Below, in pieces: positions 19,292 through 28,423 of a DNA stretch of 64,000 nt. The translations under genes and the position numbers were made by a program. The stretch comes from an archaeon. Lineage in GTDB: Archaea; Nanobdellota; Nanobdellia; Woesearchaeales; GW2011-AR9. The stretch is from NCBI GenBank assembly GCA_018696395.1, contig JABHQR010000017.1, positions 103,094 through 167,093 of the forward strand. Direction: 5' to 3'. Below the pieces are notes generated by a model. The model did not search any database. It saw only the letters and a program-made list of their open reading frames with translations, and was not told the DNA's origin. Each line of letters begins with the position of its first letter. The stretch's first letter is position 1.

Positions 19292-20317
19292 ATGTACAAC
19301 CTTAAACAAATACCAGGAGATTTTATTGTAAAGGAAGTTAAGAAGTTAGATCTTAAAGAAAGTGGGAAATATGCTTATGTTAAAATAACTAAGAATGGGT
19401 TTAACACTTTAGATATTGTCAATAAATTATCTAAATTATTACATATCAATAAAAAACAGATCGGTTTTGCAGGAAACAAAGATAAAAATGCGGTTACTGA
19501 ACAATACTTTTCTTTAGAAAATGTTGGCCAGAATAAAATTTTAAGTTTAGATCTTGGAAACAATATTGATATTGAATTTTTAGGTTTTTGTAATGAAAAA
19601 ATAAGTTTAGGTGATTTGGAAGGTAACAAATTTGAAATTGTAATCAGAAATCTTGATGGCAATATTAAATTATTTAAGGTTAAATATTTTCCAAACTATT
19701 TTGATGAACAAAGATTTTCTAAAAATAATGTTGAAATCGGAAGGGACCTTATTAACAAAGATTTTAAACTTGCAGTAGAAAAAATTAATAGTTTTATCTG
19801 TGAAGAACATCTAAAAGAACATCTTAATGATTATGTGGTGGCTTTGAAAAAATTATCTTTAAAATTGTTAAAAATTTATGTTCATGCATATCAATCATAT
19901 CTCTGGAATAAAATTTTAGCAGATTATTTGGATAATAATTGTGATATTAATAGGAAAATTAAATATTCTCAAGGAGAATTTGTGTTTGTAAATTATCCTG
20001 ACCAATTTTTATGTTTAGAACTTCCTTTAATTGGTTTTCATACAGATGATTGGAAAGGAAATCAAGAAATAAAACTTTTAATTAACAAAGTTATGCGTAA
20101 AGAAAAATTAGATTATGAAGATTTTATAATTAAACAGATACCAGAGTTAAGCGCTGAAGGAGATATTAGAAAAGCAATTGTTGAAACTAAAAATTTAGTT
20201 TTGGGAAAAATTGAAGAAGATGATTTAAATCCTGATATGAAAAAAGTAAAAGTCAGTTTTGAGTTAAATAAGGGAAGTTATGCTACAATGGCTATAAGGG
20301 CAATTGTAGGAAATTGA
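19292..20317 (+). CDS. truD: tRNA pseudouridine(13) synthase TruD
   Basis: A protein of 341 residues converting U13 of tRNA to pseudouridine. The catalytic motif IGFAGNKDKNAVTEQYFS has Asp 64. The family motif around NYFDEQRFSKNNVEIGRDLI and the C-terminal FELNKGSYATMAIRAI are present. The TRUD insertion domain is present, but the protein is shorter than the common archaeal length of about 400. ATG 19292 seems leaderless-like. An intron-bearing tRNA-Ser gene follows 53 bases downstream. Confidence 0.95.
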   Translation: MYNLKQIPGDFIVKEVKKLDLKESGKYAYVKITKNGFNTLDIVNKLSKLLHINKKQIGFAGNKDKNAVTEQYFSLENVGQNKILSLDLGNNIDIEFLGFCNEKISLGDLEGNKFEIVIRNLDGNIKLFKVKYFPNYFDEQRFSKNNVEIGRDLINKDFKLAVEKINSFICEEHLKEHLNDYVVALKKLSLKLLKIYVHAYQSYLWNKILADYLDNNCDINRKIKYSQGEFVFVNYPDQFLCLELPLIGFHTDDWKGNQEIKLLINKVMRKEKLDYEDFIIKQIPELSAEGDIRKAIVETKNLVLGKIEEDDLNPDMKKVKVSFELNKGSYATMAIRAIVGN

Positions 20318-20370
20318 AACTAAAATTTTATAAATCAATTGTTAATTTCAATATTCTAAGAACAAAACTT

Positions 20371-20478
20371 GCCGACGTGGCACAATCTGGTACTGCGCTG
20401 GTCTTGAACTTAATCATTAATTGAGAACAAGCGAACCAGTTTCCTTTGGATATCCCGGTTCAAATCCGGGCGTCGGCG
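20371..20478 (+). tRNA. tRNA-Ser(TGA) with intron
   Basis: Acceptor GCCGACG (20371-20377) pairs with CGTCGGC (20471-20477), then G73; no CCA is encoded. The anticodon stem is CTGGT/ACCAG with loop CTTGAA-A, anticodon TGA. The variable region forms a TCC-TTT-GGA arm, as expected for type II tRNA-Ser. The T arm is CCCGG-TTCAAAT-CCGGG. A 25-base intron (20409-20433) sits at 37/38 and fits a bulge-helix-bulge fold with a perfect CTTG/CAAG central helix. The mature tRNA has 83 bases. Confidence 0.95.
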
Positions 20479-20483
20479 TTCAT

Positions 20484-20510
20484 GCTCAGGTGTAAAGCCT
20501 GAGCTTCTTT
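20484..20510 (+). terminator. Hairpin after tRNA-Ser
   Basis: GCTCAGG (20484-20490) and CCTGAGC (20498-20504) form a perfect 7-bp GC-rich stem with a 7-base loop, followed by TTCTTT. It lies six bases after the tRNA-Ser discriminator. Stem plus T-run resembles an intrinsic terminator. Archaea usually need only the T-run, so the stem may also protect or process the 3' end. Confidence 0.5.
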
Positions 20511-20588
20511 ATATTACTACTAATTTTTTAATTAAATAAGTGATTTTAAGTAAAATATTTAAATATAAAAATTAACTTTAATTTAATA

Positions 20589-21551
20589 ATGGTTTTAGAT
20601 GTACATTTTTTGTTACCCTATATACAAGCTAAATTAAAAACTGAAAGTATTGATTTATTTTTACATTCTGGGGTTTCGGAACTTGGAAAAGGTGCTTACA
20701 GTAAAACTTATCTTGTTAAATCTAGTGTGGGTAAACTAGTAATTCATGTTGTACAGGATTCACATACAATAGAACAATTTCAAAATGCTGAAAGAAGATT
20801 TTTTTTATCACAATTTCTTAAACATCACCCTAAAGTTCCAACTGCATTAATGATAACTTATGGTCAAGTTGAAGATACTGTTTATACAGTTCAAGAATAT
20901 ATGCCTGGAAAAGAGATTAAACATGTTAAAGATGAAATTGAACACTTGCAACATTTAGCAGAAATAATCTCCTATTTACATAACGTTAATTTAAGGGGCG
21001 GAGGATATCTTAAATTTAATGGTGATAAACCTGAAGGTATACATACAAACTGGTATCTATTTTTAAGAAGATTTACATTTTTTTGGTTTAAATCAATATA
21101 TCAGTATGTTACAAAGGAAAATATTTCAGAATCCTTATCATCTGAAAGTTATGTTAGGATACAATCAAAATTAAAAAAATATTTCAGAAAATATAAGACT
21201 TACTTTGAAGGATTAAGATGTAACTTATTGCATGGAGATCTTTCATTGGGGAATATTTTGATTGATGGAAAACGTGTAAGTGCTTTAATTGATTTAGATT
21301 TTTCAATGGTGGGTGATCCAGCATGGGATTTTGCTTTTAGAGATCATTTACATAAAAATTTACTTCCTTTATACTTTTCTGAAATGAGGGGGTTGGGAGT
21401 TGATATTGATGAAGATCATTTTAGGTTTAGGATCTCTTTATATGAACCTATCATAAAACTAGCAATAACAAATTCATTAAAAAGAAAACCTAACATAAAC
21501 ATAAAAAAAGATCTAGCCCATATTGAATCTATGATTGATAATTTAGTCTAA
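20589..21551 (+). CDS. APH/choline-kinase-fold phosphotransferase
   Basis: A protein of 320 residues with the aminoglycoside-phosphotransferase fold: a Gly-rich LGKGAYSKTYLVKSSVGKLV at about 32-51, the hinge VQEYMPGKEI, the catalytic loop LLHGDLSLGNILI (His 215, Asp 217, Asn 222) and the metal-binding LIDLDFSMVGDPAWDFAF. The full catalytic set is present, so it should transfer phosphate from ATP to a small molecule such as a sugar, amino alcohol or nucleoside. The substrate cannot be deduced; antibiotic resistance is not implied. It stands alone after tRNA-Ser. Confidence 0.88.
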   Translation: MVLDVHFLLPYIQAKLKTESIDLFLHSGVSELGKGAYSKTYLVKSSVGKLVIHVVQDSHTIEQFQNAERRFFLSQFLKHHPKVPTALMITYGQVEDTVYTVQEYMPGKEIKHVKDEIEHLQHLAEIISYLHNVNLRGGGYLKFNGDKPEGIHTNWYLFLRRFTFFWFKSIYQYVTKENISESLSSESYVRIQSKLKKYFRKYKTYFEGLRCNLLHGDLSLGNILIDGKRVSALIDLDFSMVGDPAWDFAFRDHLHKNLLPLYFSEMRGLGVDIDEDHFRFRISLYEPIIKLAITNSLKRKPNINIKKDLAHIESMIDNLV

Positions 21552-21657
21552 TTTGATGCTAAACTTTTATCTATCTTGTTCATATGATCAAATGGCCATA
21601 CTTTTAATATTTCTTAATACCGAAAATAATATAAACCTTTTAAACTTAGTTTAAGTT

Positions 21658-21990
21658 ATGCATATTTTTCATAAAATTCATTTTGAAAGGCTTCATGAAG
21701 CAATTGAAGCAGGAGATAAAAGAGAAATTGAAGTTTCTCTGAATCTTCTGGATGGTTCTTTAAAAAAATCTAAAACTAAATCTGAAGAATTGTTTCATGA
21801 ATTAGTTAATAAAATGACTATATATTCTTATACTTTGGAAAAAATACAAAGTCAATCTGAAAAAGAAAAAATGAATAGTAGAGTACTTGAAGATTTAGCA
21901 AATCAATTAGAAGAATTATCTAAGGAAATAAGATCTATTCTTAAAAAATTAATCAAATATGAAAAATTTGAAATTTCTATTTTAGAATAA
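21658..21990 (+). CDS. Small helical hypothetical protein, 110 aa
   Basis: Unrecognised. Almost entirely helical and highly charged, with heptad-like spacing (ERLHEAIEAGDKREIEVSLN; RVLEDLANQLEELSKEIRSI), suggesting a coiled coil or a four-helix bundle. No cysteine, no membrane segment. A TATA-like TATAAACCTTTTAAAC sits just upstream and suggests a short leader. Convergent with the membrane-anchored protein at 22029. Confidence 0.7.
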   Translation: MHIFHKIHFERLHEAIEAGDKREIEVSLNLLDGSLKKSKTKSEELFHELVNKMTIYSYTLEKIQSQSEKEKMNSRVLEDLANQLEELSKEIRSILKKLIKYEKFEISILE

Positions 21991-22028
21991 AATAATTTTT
22001 TATTAACAATTTGGGCTTAATTATTTTT

Positions 22029-22403
22029 TTATCTATATCTGCTATTATAAAGTTTATCTGGTGCTATTGCCTTAGTTGCATCTAAAATCTCTTGAAGGTT
22101 TGTTCCTTTTGGAAGGGTGCTATTATCGTTATTGTTGTATATGAAATCTCCCTCAAAATCTCTGATTCTTCCAACACTTCCATTATCTAAAGTAACTTTT
22201 AGAATTGTTCCATCATATTTTAAACAACTGTAACTCATACATGGATCAACAACTCTTTTTAAATCAATATGTTTGATTCCTTGAACATCAATGGGTCCTT
22301 CATAAACTTCACCCATTTTTTCAAATATTGGTCCTAATGGGGTAGTTAGGACAGCAGCTCCACCTATGATAACACCAGCATAAAGAATTGGTTTTAGTTC
22401 CAT
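22029..22403 (-). CDS. Membrane-anchored hypothetical protein, 124 aa
   Basis: Unrecognised. One hydrophobic N-terminal segment (residues 5-22, ILYAGVIIGGAAVLTT) would serve as an anchor or uncleaved signal. The rest is a small mostly beta domain with a Cys pair in DPCMSYSCLKYDG that could form a disulphide if exported, and an Asn-rich turn (YNNNDNSTLP). It follows the 22456 gene on the same strand with a 52-base gap. Function unknown. Confidence 0.7.
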   Translation of the reverse strand: MELKPILYAGVIIGGAAVLTTPLGPIFEKMGEVYEGPIDVQGIKHIDLKRVVDPCMSYSCLKYDGTILKVTLDNGSVGRIRDFEGDFIYNNNDNSTLPKGTNLQEILDATKAIAPDKLYNSRYR

Positions 22404-22455
22404 AAAATTAAGAATTTGATTAGAGTATAAAATAATTTAGGTATTCTACTAAATC

Positions 22456-23196
22456 TTACCTTAACACTTCGTATATTCTAAAATTGTTTCTTGTTCGGTA
22501 AAATAGTCCTGCTTTAACAACTTCTTGAGTTTCAGGATTATGTAACTGGTACATTACTTTACCATAGTCAGATGGGCTTGGAAAATGTATTAACCTTAAG
22601 TCGGTATCATGAATTGAATTAATTCGTGGTGTTGTTTGAATTGAACAAGAAACAATGTGATCTAATCTTAATCTTAAATTACCTCTTTTTTTATCTCTTA
22701 TTTTAAGTAACCCTTGGTCTAGGTACAAACTGTATAAACCTAATGGTTTAATTCCTTTTTGAGACAAATAATTCTTCACAAGATCTTTTTTGAGCCTTTG
22801 ATTAATTTCTCTAAGAAATAAAGGACTATTTTTTATTTCACTTAAATTGTGTCCTGTTGTTGTTAATGGATTTAATACTAAACTTCTTAAGTCAATTAAG
22901 TAATTGTTTAATACTATACAAGCATTTTTATCATTTTGACTTAAATAACTTGTTGTATTTCTTCTGATAACTTTAACTTCGTTTGTATTTCTTTCTTGAG
23001 GGTGCTTTTTTGTTTGACCCATATGATTAACAATTGTTGATATAGATTGGGCGACTTCAGCATTTGATCTTTCTTCAGGATCTATTTCGTCTTGTTTTTC
23101 TAATTTTCTCCGATTAGGCCAAAAATTACTAAAGTCAAGACTACCATCTGGTCTCCTGAATCTGTTGTGCTTTAGTGGATTTCTATTGTATGACAT
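22456..23196 (-). CDS. Hypothetical protein, 246 aa
   Basis: Unrecognised. The N-terminal 80 residues are polar and probably disordered (Asn/Arg-rich, HNRFRRPDGSLDFSNFWPNR). A compact second half has HYDROPHOBIC-strand patterning such as LGLYSLYLDQGLLKIRDK and DLRLIHFPSPSDYGKVMYQL. No membrane segment; two cysteines. It lies upstream of the membrane-anchored gene at 22029 on the same strand and may be co-transcribed with it. Confidence 0.7.
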   Translation of the reverse strand: MSYNRNPLKHNRFRRPDGSLDFSNFWPNRRKLEKQDEIDPEERSNAEVAQSISTIVNHMGQTKKHPQERNTNEVKVIRRNTTSYLSQNDKNACIVLNNYLIDLRSLVLNPLTTTGHNLSEIKNSPLFLREINQRLKKDLVKNYLSQKGIKPLGLYSLYLDQGLLKIRDKKRGNLRLRLDHIVSCSIQTTPRINSIHDTDLRLIHFPSPSDYGKVMYQLHNPETQEVVKAGLFYRTRNNFRIYEVLR

Positions 23197-23314
23197 TTTT
23201 TCAAACCAAATTAGAATACTTAGAATAAGTAAATGTTTATAATTTATATACTTTTTCCTTTCAAGTAGTTATTGTGAAATATCTGTTTGAATTTTGTTGT
23301 TAACTTCTTCAATT

Positions 23315-23908
23315 TTAATCTAAATGTTTATTACAATTAATTATTTTAAAGTTAATATTATCATTATTAATATTAATAACAGATATTGCTGTATTTTCTG
23401 GTAAGTATTTTCCAAACTCTTCAATTTTTTTCTTGTGCAAATGTGTTAAAATACAAGCGATAGGTCCGCCATGACTTACAATTAAAACATTTTTATCATT
23501 GTAATTTTGTTTAATCTTTTCAATTAAGTGATTAACATTATTCCATACATCAATTAATCTTTCTCCATTTTCTGGGTGCCATAAATGAAATGGTTTTTTA
23601 TCATTTTTAAATAATTCATTTCTTTCTTTATGTGTTCTTCCTTCAAAAATTCCTTTACTTTGTTCTCTTAGAATTTGTGTTTTAATTATTTTAATATTAT
23701 CGTGATATTTTAAAATTTCTTTACAAGTGTTAAGAGATCTGTCTAAATCACTGGAATATGCAATATCAATTTTAATCCCTTTTAATCTTTTAGCAACATT
23801 CTTAGCTTGTTCAATACCTTTTAGAGTTAGTTGAGAATTCATATGTCCCTGTGATATACCTTTTGTATTCTCAAAAGTTTCTCCATGCCTAACTATTATA
23901 AGTTTCAT
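23315..23908 (-). CDS. Histidine phosphatase (phosphoglycerate mutase-like) protein
   Basis: A protein of 197 residues. The catalytic RHGE is at 7-10 (LIIVRHGETFENTKGISQGH); SSDLDRSLNTC supplies the second Arg and NVLIVSHGGPI (about 140-150) the second His. This is the cofactor-independent branch-1 histidine phosphatase pattern (PhoE/CobC/GpmB-like), which removes phosphate from a small substrate. The start codon overlaps the stop of the Nudix gene (ATGA), so the two are translationally coupled and may act in one clean-up or salvage pathway. Confidence 0.93.
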   Translation of the reverse strand: MKLIIVRHGETFENTKGISQGHMNSQLTLKGIEQAKNVAKRLKGIKIDIAYSSDLDRSLNTCKEILKYHDNIKIIKTQILREQSKGIFEGRTHKERNELFKNDKKPFHLWHPENGERLIDVWNNVNHLIEKIKQNYNDKNVLIVSHGGPIACILTHLHKKKIEEFGKYLPENTAISVININNDNINFKIINCNKHLD

Positions 23909-24402
23909 TCTATAATATTTTTAAACTTTTTAAGAAATATTAAATCTCTTTTTTGAATAAATGTGCCTTCATAACCTTCTGGTTTATCATTTTCAATTTG
24001 TAAAATTGCTTCATCAATTTTTAACCAGACTATTTTGAAACCTTGACTTGCTTCTTTTTCAGTAAAATTAGGTTCTCCCTTAGAAATGATTTTACCTTGA
24101 TAACAATAAGATGTCTGTTTTAAATTCCATTTAGAACGAAATTCTTCGATTTTACCAATCTCACCAGTAACTTTAATTTCACAACCTACTTCTTCAAGAC
24201 ATTCCCTATCTAAAGCTTTTGCTTTATTTTCTCCTTTATCAATACCTCCTCCTGGAAGTTTATGATAATTCTTTTTTGAAACGAATAATAAAGGTATTAA
24301 GTTATTTTCATCTAATAACACTGCTCTAGAAGCTTCTCTTATTTTTAAGATTGATTCATCTTCTGGGTATTCTTTATCTTTGATTTCTTTTAGTAATTCC
24401 AT
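23905..24402 (-). CDS. Nudix hydrolase
   Basis: A protein of 165 residues hydrolysing a nucleoside diphosphate linked to another moiety. The Nudix box is complete: GGIDKGENKAKALDRECLEE with Gly 52, Glu 58, Arg 66, Glu 67, Glu 70, Glu 71 and Gly 73. The substrate is not deducible. It is the first gene of a two-gene unit and overlaps the histidine phosphatase gene by four bases, suggesting that its product or a related phosphate ester is the phosphatase substrate. Confidence 0.93.
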   Translation of the reverse strand: MELLKEIKDKEYPEDESILKIREASRAVLLDENNLIPLLFVSKKNYHKLPGGGIDKGENKAKALDRECLEEVGCEIKVTGEIGKIEEFRSKWNLKQTSYCYQGKIISKGEPNFTEKEASQGFKIVWLKIDEAILQIENDKPEGYEGTFIQKRDLIFLKKFKNIIE

Positions 24403-24515
24403 AAATTATTGCGTTTTTTAATTTTATTTAAATATTTGTAGTAATTACTGTGGGTTTCCTTTAGAGTAGTAACAAACCTAAAATTTTATAAACTAAGTTG
24501 TGTCTTAATAATAAA

Positions 24516-26672
24516 ATGGTTACTTCAACTAGGAGACAATTTTTGCAAGGAAGTTTAGCATCATTAGTTTTAACTCAAGTACCTTTAAGTTTAAGTGCTT
24601 GTAAGGAAGAACTATATCAAAGAAAATTATTATCATTAGATTTGGATTTTATTGGTTTAAATGGTGAACTTAATGAAGCATACAAAGAGTTTGCTAACCA
24701 TGATTTTAGAGTCTGGATGAGATTTATGGAAGGTTTTCATAAATTGAAAAGAAAAGATGAAAGTGGAAAAATCATTGAAATAGCTTCTTTTATGTCAAGA
24801 GACGATAAATCTTTAGAAGAATTTATTGAGGATAAAAATAATCTCAAAATTGTTAAAAAAAGAAAATTTAGGGAATTTTGTAATCATATTTTTGATGGAA
24901 GCAATCCAGCAATCTTTGTGCCAACTGTAAGAAGTATTGTTCAAGCATATAGGGAGGGAATTAGATTAAAAGATTTGAAAGTTATGGATGAAGTAAGTTA
25001 TAATTATAAGTTAGGTATGCATGAGTTTTTGAATTCTCATCATGATCTTTTTGATATGATGCCAACATTGAAACATTTCCTTAAAAAATCTGATTTTTAT
25101 GCTGTTGCTAAAGTTAATATTCCTGGACAAAGAAAAAATGATTTTTATTTTAGAAATTTAATTAGGGAATATGAAGAGGGGGATTTTCCAACTGTAAAAG
25201 ATTTAAATAATTTAATCAGTTGTGGTTATAGGGATATGTCAGGTAGTAGTTTTAGTTTAATATCAGAGTCAATTAAAAAAGCTAATGAAGGAGATTATTT
25301 CTATGATATTTTTGAAGTTGAAAAAACTGGGCAAGATTCTATCAATAAATTAATAGAAATTAACAAAGGAGAAATCAAAGTTGTAGTTAACGATGGGGCT
25401 TATACTAAATTGAATAATTTCTTAGAACATTCTCCTGAAACTTATCTTCAAGATGAAATATTTCAATCATTAGTTCAAATAGTTTGTGGGACAAATTTTG
25501 TTGATATTGACTTTATTGATTTGTTAATTAATTCTTATCAATCTGGTTATAAAGCTAATGATAATTCTTTTGTTAATCAAGCTAAACGATTATATGGCCT
25601 GTTCTTTAACCCACCAAAAAAAAACCCAGATGAAATTAATCATAAGAGAAATGAGAAAAGTGAATTACAATCATTTGCAGAAACTTTATCTAATCAAGGA
25701 TTTGATGGGTCTTATACTGCTCAGTTAGCTAAACGAGCAAGAAAAATAACCAGTTTTGGAATAGAAGAAGGAATTAAACAAGATAAAATTAGAACTGGTG
25801 AAATAAATAAATCTCATGTTGAAATTAAGGGAATTCTTTTCCCAGATACATTCTCAAAATCAAAATTAGGTAGTTATATTATTGCAGATAAAAAAGGGCA
25901 CTTTTTTGATTATATTAGATCTTTTAATAATGCTGATGCTTATTCGGAAGCTGTAAAATTGTATTTACAACATTTTTCAAATCAAGAAAAACAAATTTTT
26001 AATGCAGTTTATGTTGCAGGTGGTAATCATGTTTCTCCTTTAGAAATTGGATTACAGTTATTAGAACAAACAAATGTTAATGAAGCTAATTATGTTTATA
26101 CTGATGTTGATGAAGATTTAATGCAAGAATTTACTGAAGCTTTAGCTTTGTTAACTGATAGAGGTTTATTTCAAAATTTAGAATTTAAAGATCAAAATAT
26201 TGAAGAAGGGAGAGAAAGAAAAATTAGTTTAAGTTATCAAACTGATTCAGGGATAAATAAAAGTCTTAACATTACTTATGCTTTATGTATGACAGGTCCC
26301 AGGACAATTAGTTCACGTTACACTTCTAATGCAGACATGTTGATTGATCACGATTCTGGTTTTATTGGTGAGACTGGTACAGAATTTTTTCGGATTGCTG
26401 AATTTATGTTAGAATTCTGGAAATCTAAAAATCCAAACATGTTATTTTTAATGGAAAATGATGAAATTGTTAATGATAGAATTAATGGTTTTAAAATTGC
26501 ATCTTCAGCTTGTTCTTATGGGTGTAGGTCAGATAATGCTTTGTATGATAAACAAGGAGACCATTTGGGGTTTGAAACTAGTCACGTCCAAGGATTCTTA
26601 TTAATTAAACCTGAAGACAATTATTTAGGAATGACTAAGAGGGAAGTTTTAGATTCAGTGAGAAAAGTTTAA
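24516..26672 (+). CDS. Tat-exported lipoprotein of unknown function, 718 aa
   Basis: From ATG 24516 the chain begins MVTSTRRQFLQGSLASLVLT and shows a twin-arginine signal (Arg 6, Arg 7, then QFL) followed by a lipobox LSAC with Cys 29. Tat substrates are exported folded; the Cys suggests lipid anchoring outside. The in-frame ATG 18 bases earlier would lengthen the signal needlessly. The mature part has a helical N-terminal half and a C-terminal alpha/beta region: FNAVYVAGGNHVSPLEIGLQ, then NYVYTDVDEDLM, resembling a Rossmann-type nucleotide or SAM site. Enzyme and substrate are unknown. Confidence 0.8.
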   Translation: MVTSTRRQFLQGSLASLVLTQVPLSLSACKEELYQRKLLSLDLDFIGLNGELNEAYKEFANHDFRVWMRFMEGFHKLKRKDESGKIIEIASFMSRDDKSLEEFIEDKNNLKIVKKRKFREFCNHIFDGSNPAIFVPTVRSIVQAYREGIRLKDLKVMDEVSYNYKLGMHEFLNSHHDLFDMMPTLKHFLKKSDFYAVAKVNIPGQRKNDFYFRNLIREYEEGDFPTVKDLNNLISCGYRDMSGSSFSLISESIKKANEGDYFYDIFEVEKTGQDSINKLIEINKGEIKVVVNDGAYTKLNNFLEHSPETYLQDEIFQSLVQIVCGTNFVDIDFIDLLINSYQSGYKANDNSFVNQAKRLYGLFFNPPKKNPDEINHKRNEKSELQSFAETLSNQGFDGSYTAQLAKRARKITSFGIEEGIKQDKIRTGEINKSHVEIKGILFPDTFSKSKLGSYIIADKKGHFFDYIRSFNNADAYSEAVKLYLQHFSNQEKQIFNAVYVAGGNHVSPLEIGLQLLEQTNVNEANYVYTDVDEDLMQEFTEALALLTDRGLFQNLEFKDQNIEEGRERKISLSYQTDSGINKSLNITYALCMTGPRTISSRYTSNADMLIDHDSGFIGETGTEFFRIAEFMLEFWKSKNPNMLFLMENDEIVNDRINGFKIASSACSYGCRSDNALYDKQGDHLGFETSHVQGFLLIKPEDNYLGMTKREVLDSVRKV

Positions 26673-26691
26673 TGTGGTCTTTTAGGGATTT

Positions 26692-27123
26692 TTATCTTGA
26701 ATTATTTTTCAATTCTTTATACAATGTCTCTTCTAATTCAGTACTAATCGATGTTCCAACCTTTTTTACATTTTTTTCTTTAAGAATTTGATATTTTAAT
26801 TTAACATAATTCTCCCAGGGAATTTGGTAATGGGTTCCTTCAATTCTATGTGTAATTACAGAACTTATTTTTGTATTGAAACTAAAAGAAACTTTATCTT
26901 CATCCATATAAATACAAGATGATCCATTCATGATACCTTTAGTTAAAGAATCAACTGTTCCTGGTAATGTAACCCAGCCTTCTTTTAATTGTAATTTTTG
27001 TCTTGCTTGTTCAATTGAATATTTATTTTGCTCAAATTGTTGGATCATATCTCCAATACGAAAAGAACCAGTATACTTATATTCGGTAACTTCTACTGCA
27101 CAAATTTGATTGATTGAATACAT
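26692..27123 (-). CDS. Hypothetical protein, 143 aa
   Basis: Unrecognised. It looks soluble and mixed alpha/beta, with strand-like VEVTEYKYTGSFRIGDM and KVSFSFNTKISSVITHRIEG and a charged helical C-terminus. Two cysteines. It follows the membrane glycosyltransferase on the same strand with a 36-base gap and is convergent with the Tat lipoprotein gene, so it could belong to an envelope-related unit. No motif supports a function. Confidence 0.7.
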   Translation of the reverse strand: MYSINQICAVEVTEYKYTGSFRIGDMIQQFEQNKYSIEQARQKLQLKEGWVTLPGTVDSLTKGIMNGSSCIYMDEDKVSFSFNTKISSVITHRIEGTHYQIPWENYVKLKYQILKEKNVKKVGTSISTELEETLYKELKNNSR

Positions 27124-27159
27124 GATATTTTATTTTAACTGCCAATTTATAAAAATTTC

Positions 27160-28422
27160 TTAATAAAATTTTATTTTTCTACCTTTCCAAGTGACTGTTC
27201 CTTGAAAATTTTTAATCATAGAACTTATCGCTAAATAAATTATGGTGCTAATAATCAATGGATGAATTAATGTGATAAACTGGGAATACTTAAACCTGTG
27301 ATTAGAAATAATCCAAGTTAACGAGGTAATTAATATTGATATTAATGCTAAATAGAAATTTAATGTTGGTATGTTAAATATTGGCATTATCAAATTAACG
27401 CTGAATTGATTAATAAAATTAGTTAAGATTATTTCTAAACCATATAACAATGATATTATCCAAGGGGCAATAAAAGTAAATGATAAAAATAATATTGAAA
27501 TGCTAAAATAAAAAATATTGTTTTTGAAAACAGGATAAATTGATCTTGTTAATCCTTCAAATATGTCTTTAAAATTTCTGTACATTCTACAATGGACATA
27601 CCTTTTCCCATCAAATATTCTCCATTTTAATCCAAAAGATTTTATTTTTCTTCCAAAGGTAACATCATCTAATACTTTATCTCTTATTGCAGAATAACCT
27701 CCAATATAGTGATAAGATCTTTTTTTGAATAACATGAATTGGCCAATTGTAGCAGACAATGCTGGTCGTTTAGATCTTTTGGCAATAGCTAAAGGCATGA
27801 ACGTTTGTAAACTCCATGGGATTAATGGCATTGACAATTCTTCAGCGAAAGTGTTAGCTTCTTCTTTTGGCAAAACAGTGACAAAATCTACATTTTCACT
27901 TAATAAAGCATTAACAGCAACTTTAAGGGTATCTGGATGGTGCCAAGTATCTGCATCAATAAATAATAATAATCTCCCGTTAGATTTTTGTTCAAGTTGA
28001 TGACAAGCCCAATGTTTACCTAACCAATCTTGGGGTAATTTAGTTCCATTAAAATAATTAAATTTTTTATCTTTGTAATTAGAATTAATTTTAATTTCTT
28101 TTTCAATTTTTTTCAAAATATTTTCAGTTTCATCTGTGGAATTATCATTAAGAACTAAAACTTCATAATTGGGATAATTTTGGTTTAACAATGATTTAAC
28201 ACATTTTTTAATGTTAAGTTCTTCATCTCTGGCTGGGATCAGAACTGAAATCATTGGATAATCTTTATCTTTTGTAAGGTTAGGAAATTCTTCTAATTTT
28301 CTTAATGCCCATAAATTAGAAATTGAAAATGTAAGAAATACTAACAATGTTAATAATGATAAATACTGTAACAAAGTAAAGATACTTATTAAGTTAATAC
28401 TAATTGAACTAATACTAATCAT
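27160..28422 (-). CDS. Membrane family 2 glycosyltransferase
   Basis: A protein of 420 residues: an N-terminal membrane segment (about 13-36), a cytosolic GT-A domain and three or four C-terminal membrane helices. Motifs include MISVLIPARDEELNIKKCVK, LVLNDNSTDET, the PQDWLGKHWACHQL element typical of HpnB/CrtQ-like enzymes, DADTW (metal site) and IGGYSAIRDKVLDDVTFGRK with the catalytic Asp region. Such enzymes glycosylate isoprenoid or other lipid acceptors at the membrane. One base separates it from the Rossmann-fold gene upstream, so they are co-transcribed and may modify the same lipid. Confidence 0.9.
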   Translation of the reverse strand: MISISSISINLISIFTLLQYLSLLTLLVFLTFSISNLWALRKLEEFPNLTKDKDYPMISVLIPARDEELNIKKCVKSLLNQNYPNYEVLVLNDNSTDETENILKKIEKEIKINSNYKDKKFNYFNGTKLPQDWLGKHWACHQLEQKSNGRLLLFIDADTWHHPDTLKVAVNALLSENVDFVTVLPKEEANTFAEELSMPLIPWSLQTFMPLAIAKRSKRPALSATIGQFMLFKKRSYHYIGGYSAIRDKVLDDVTFGRKIKSFGLKWRIFDGKRYVHCRMYRNFKDIFEGLTRSIYPVFKNNIFYFSISILFLSFTFIAPWIISLLYGLEIILTNFINQFSVNLIMPIFNIPTLNFYLALISILITSLTWIISNHRFKYSQFITLIHPLIISTIIYLAISSMIKNFQGTVTWKGRKIKFY

Positions 28423-28423
28423 T

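Noticed and set aside
20589-21551. Antibiotic-resistance gene
   Set aside because: The APH fold is shared by many small-molecule kinases; nothing in the neighbourhood suggests resistance or mobility.
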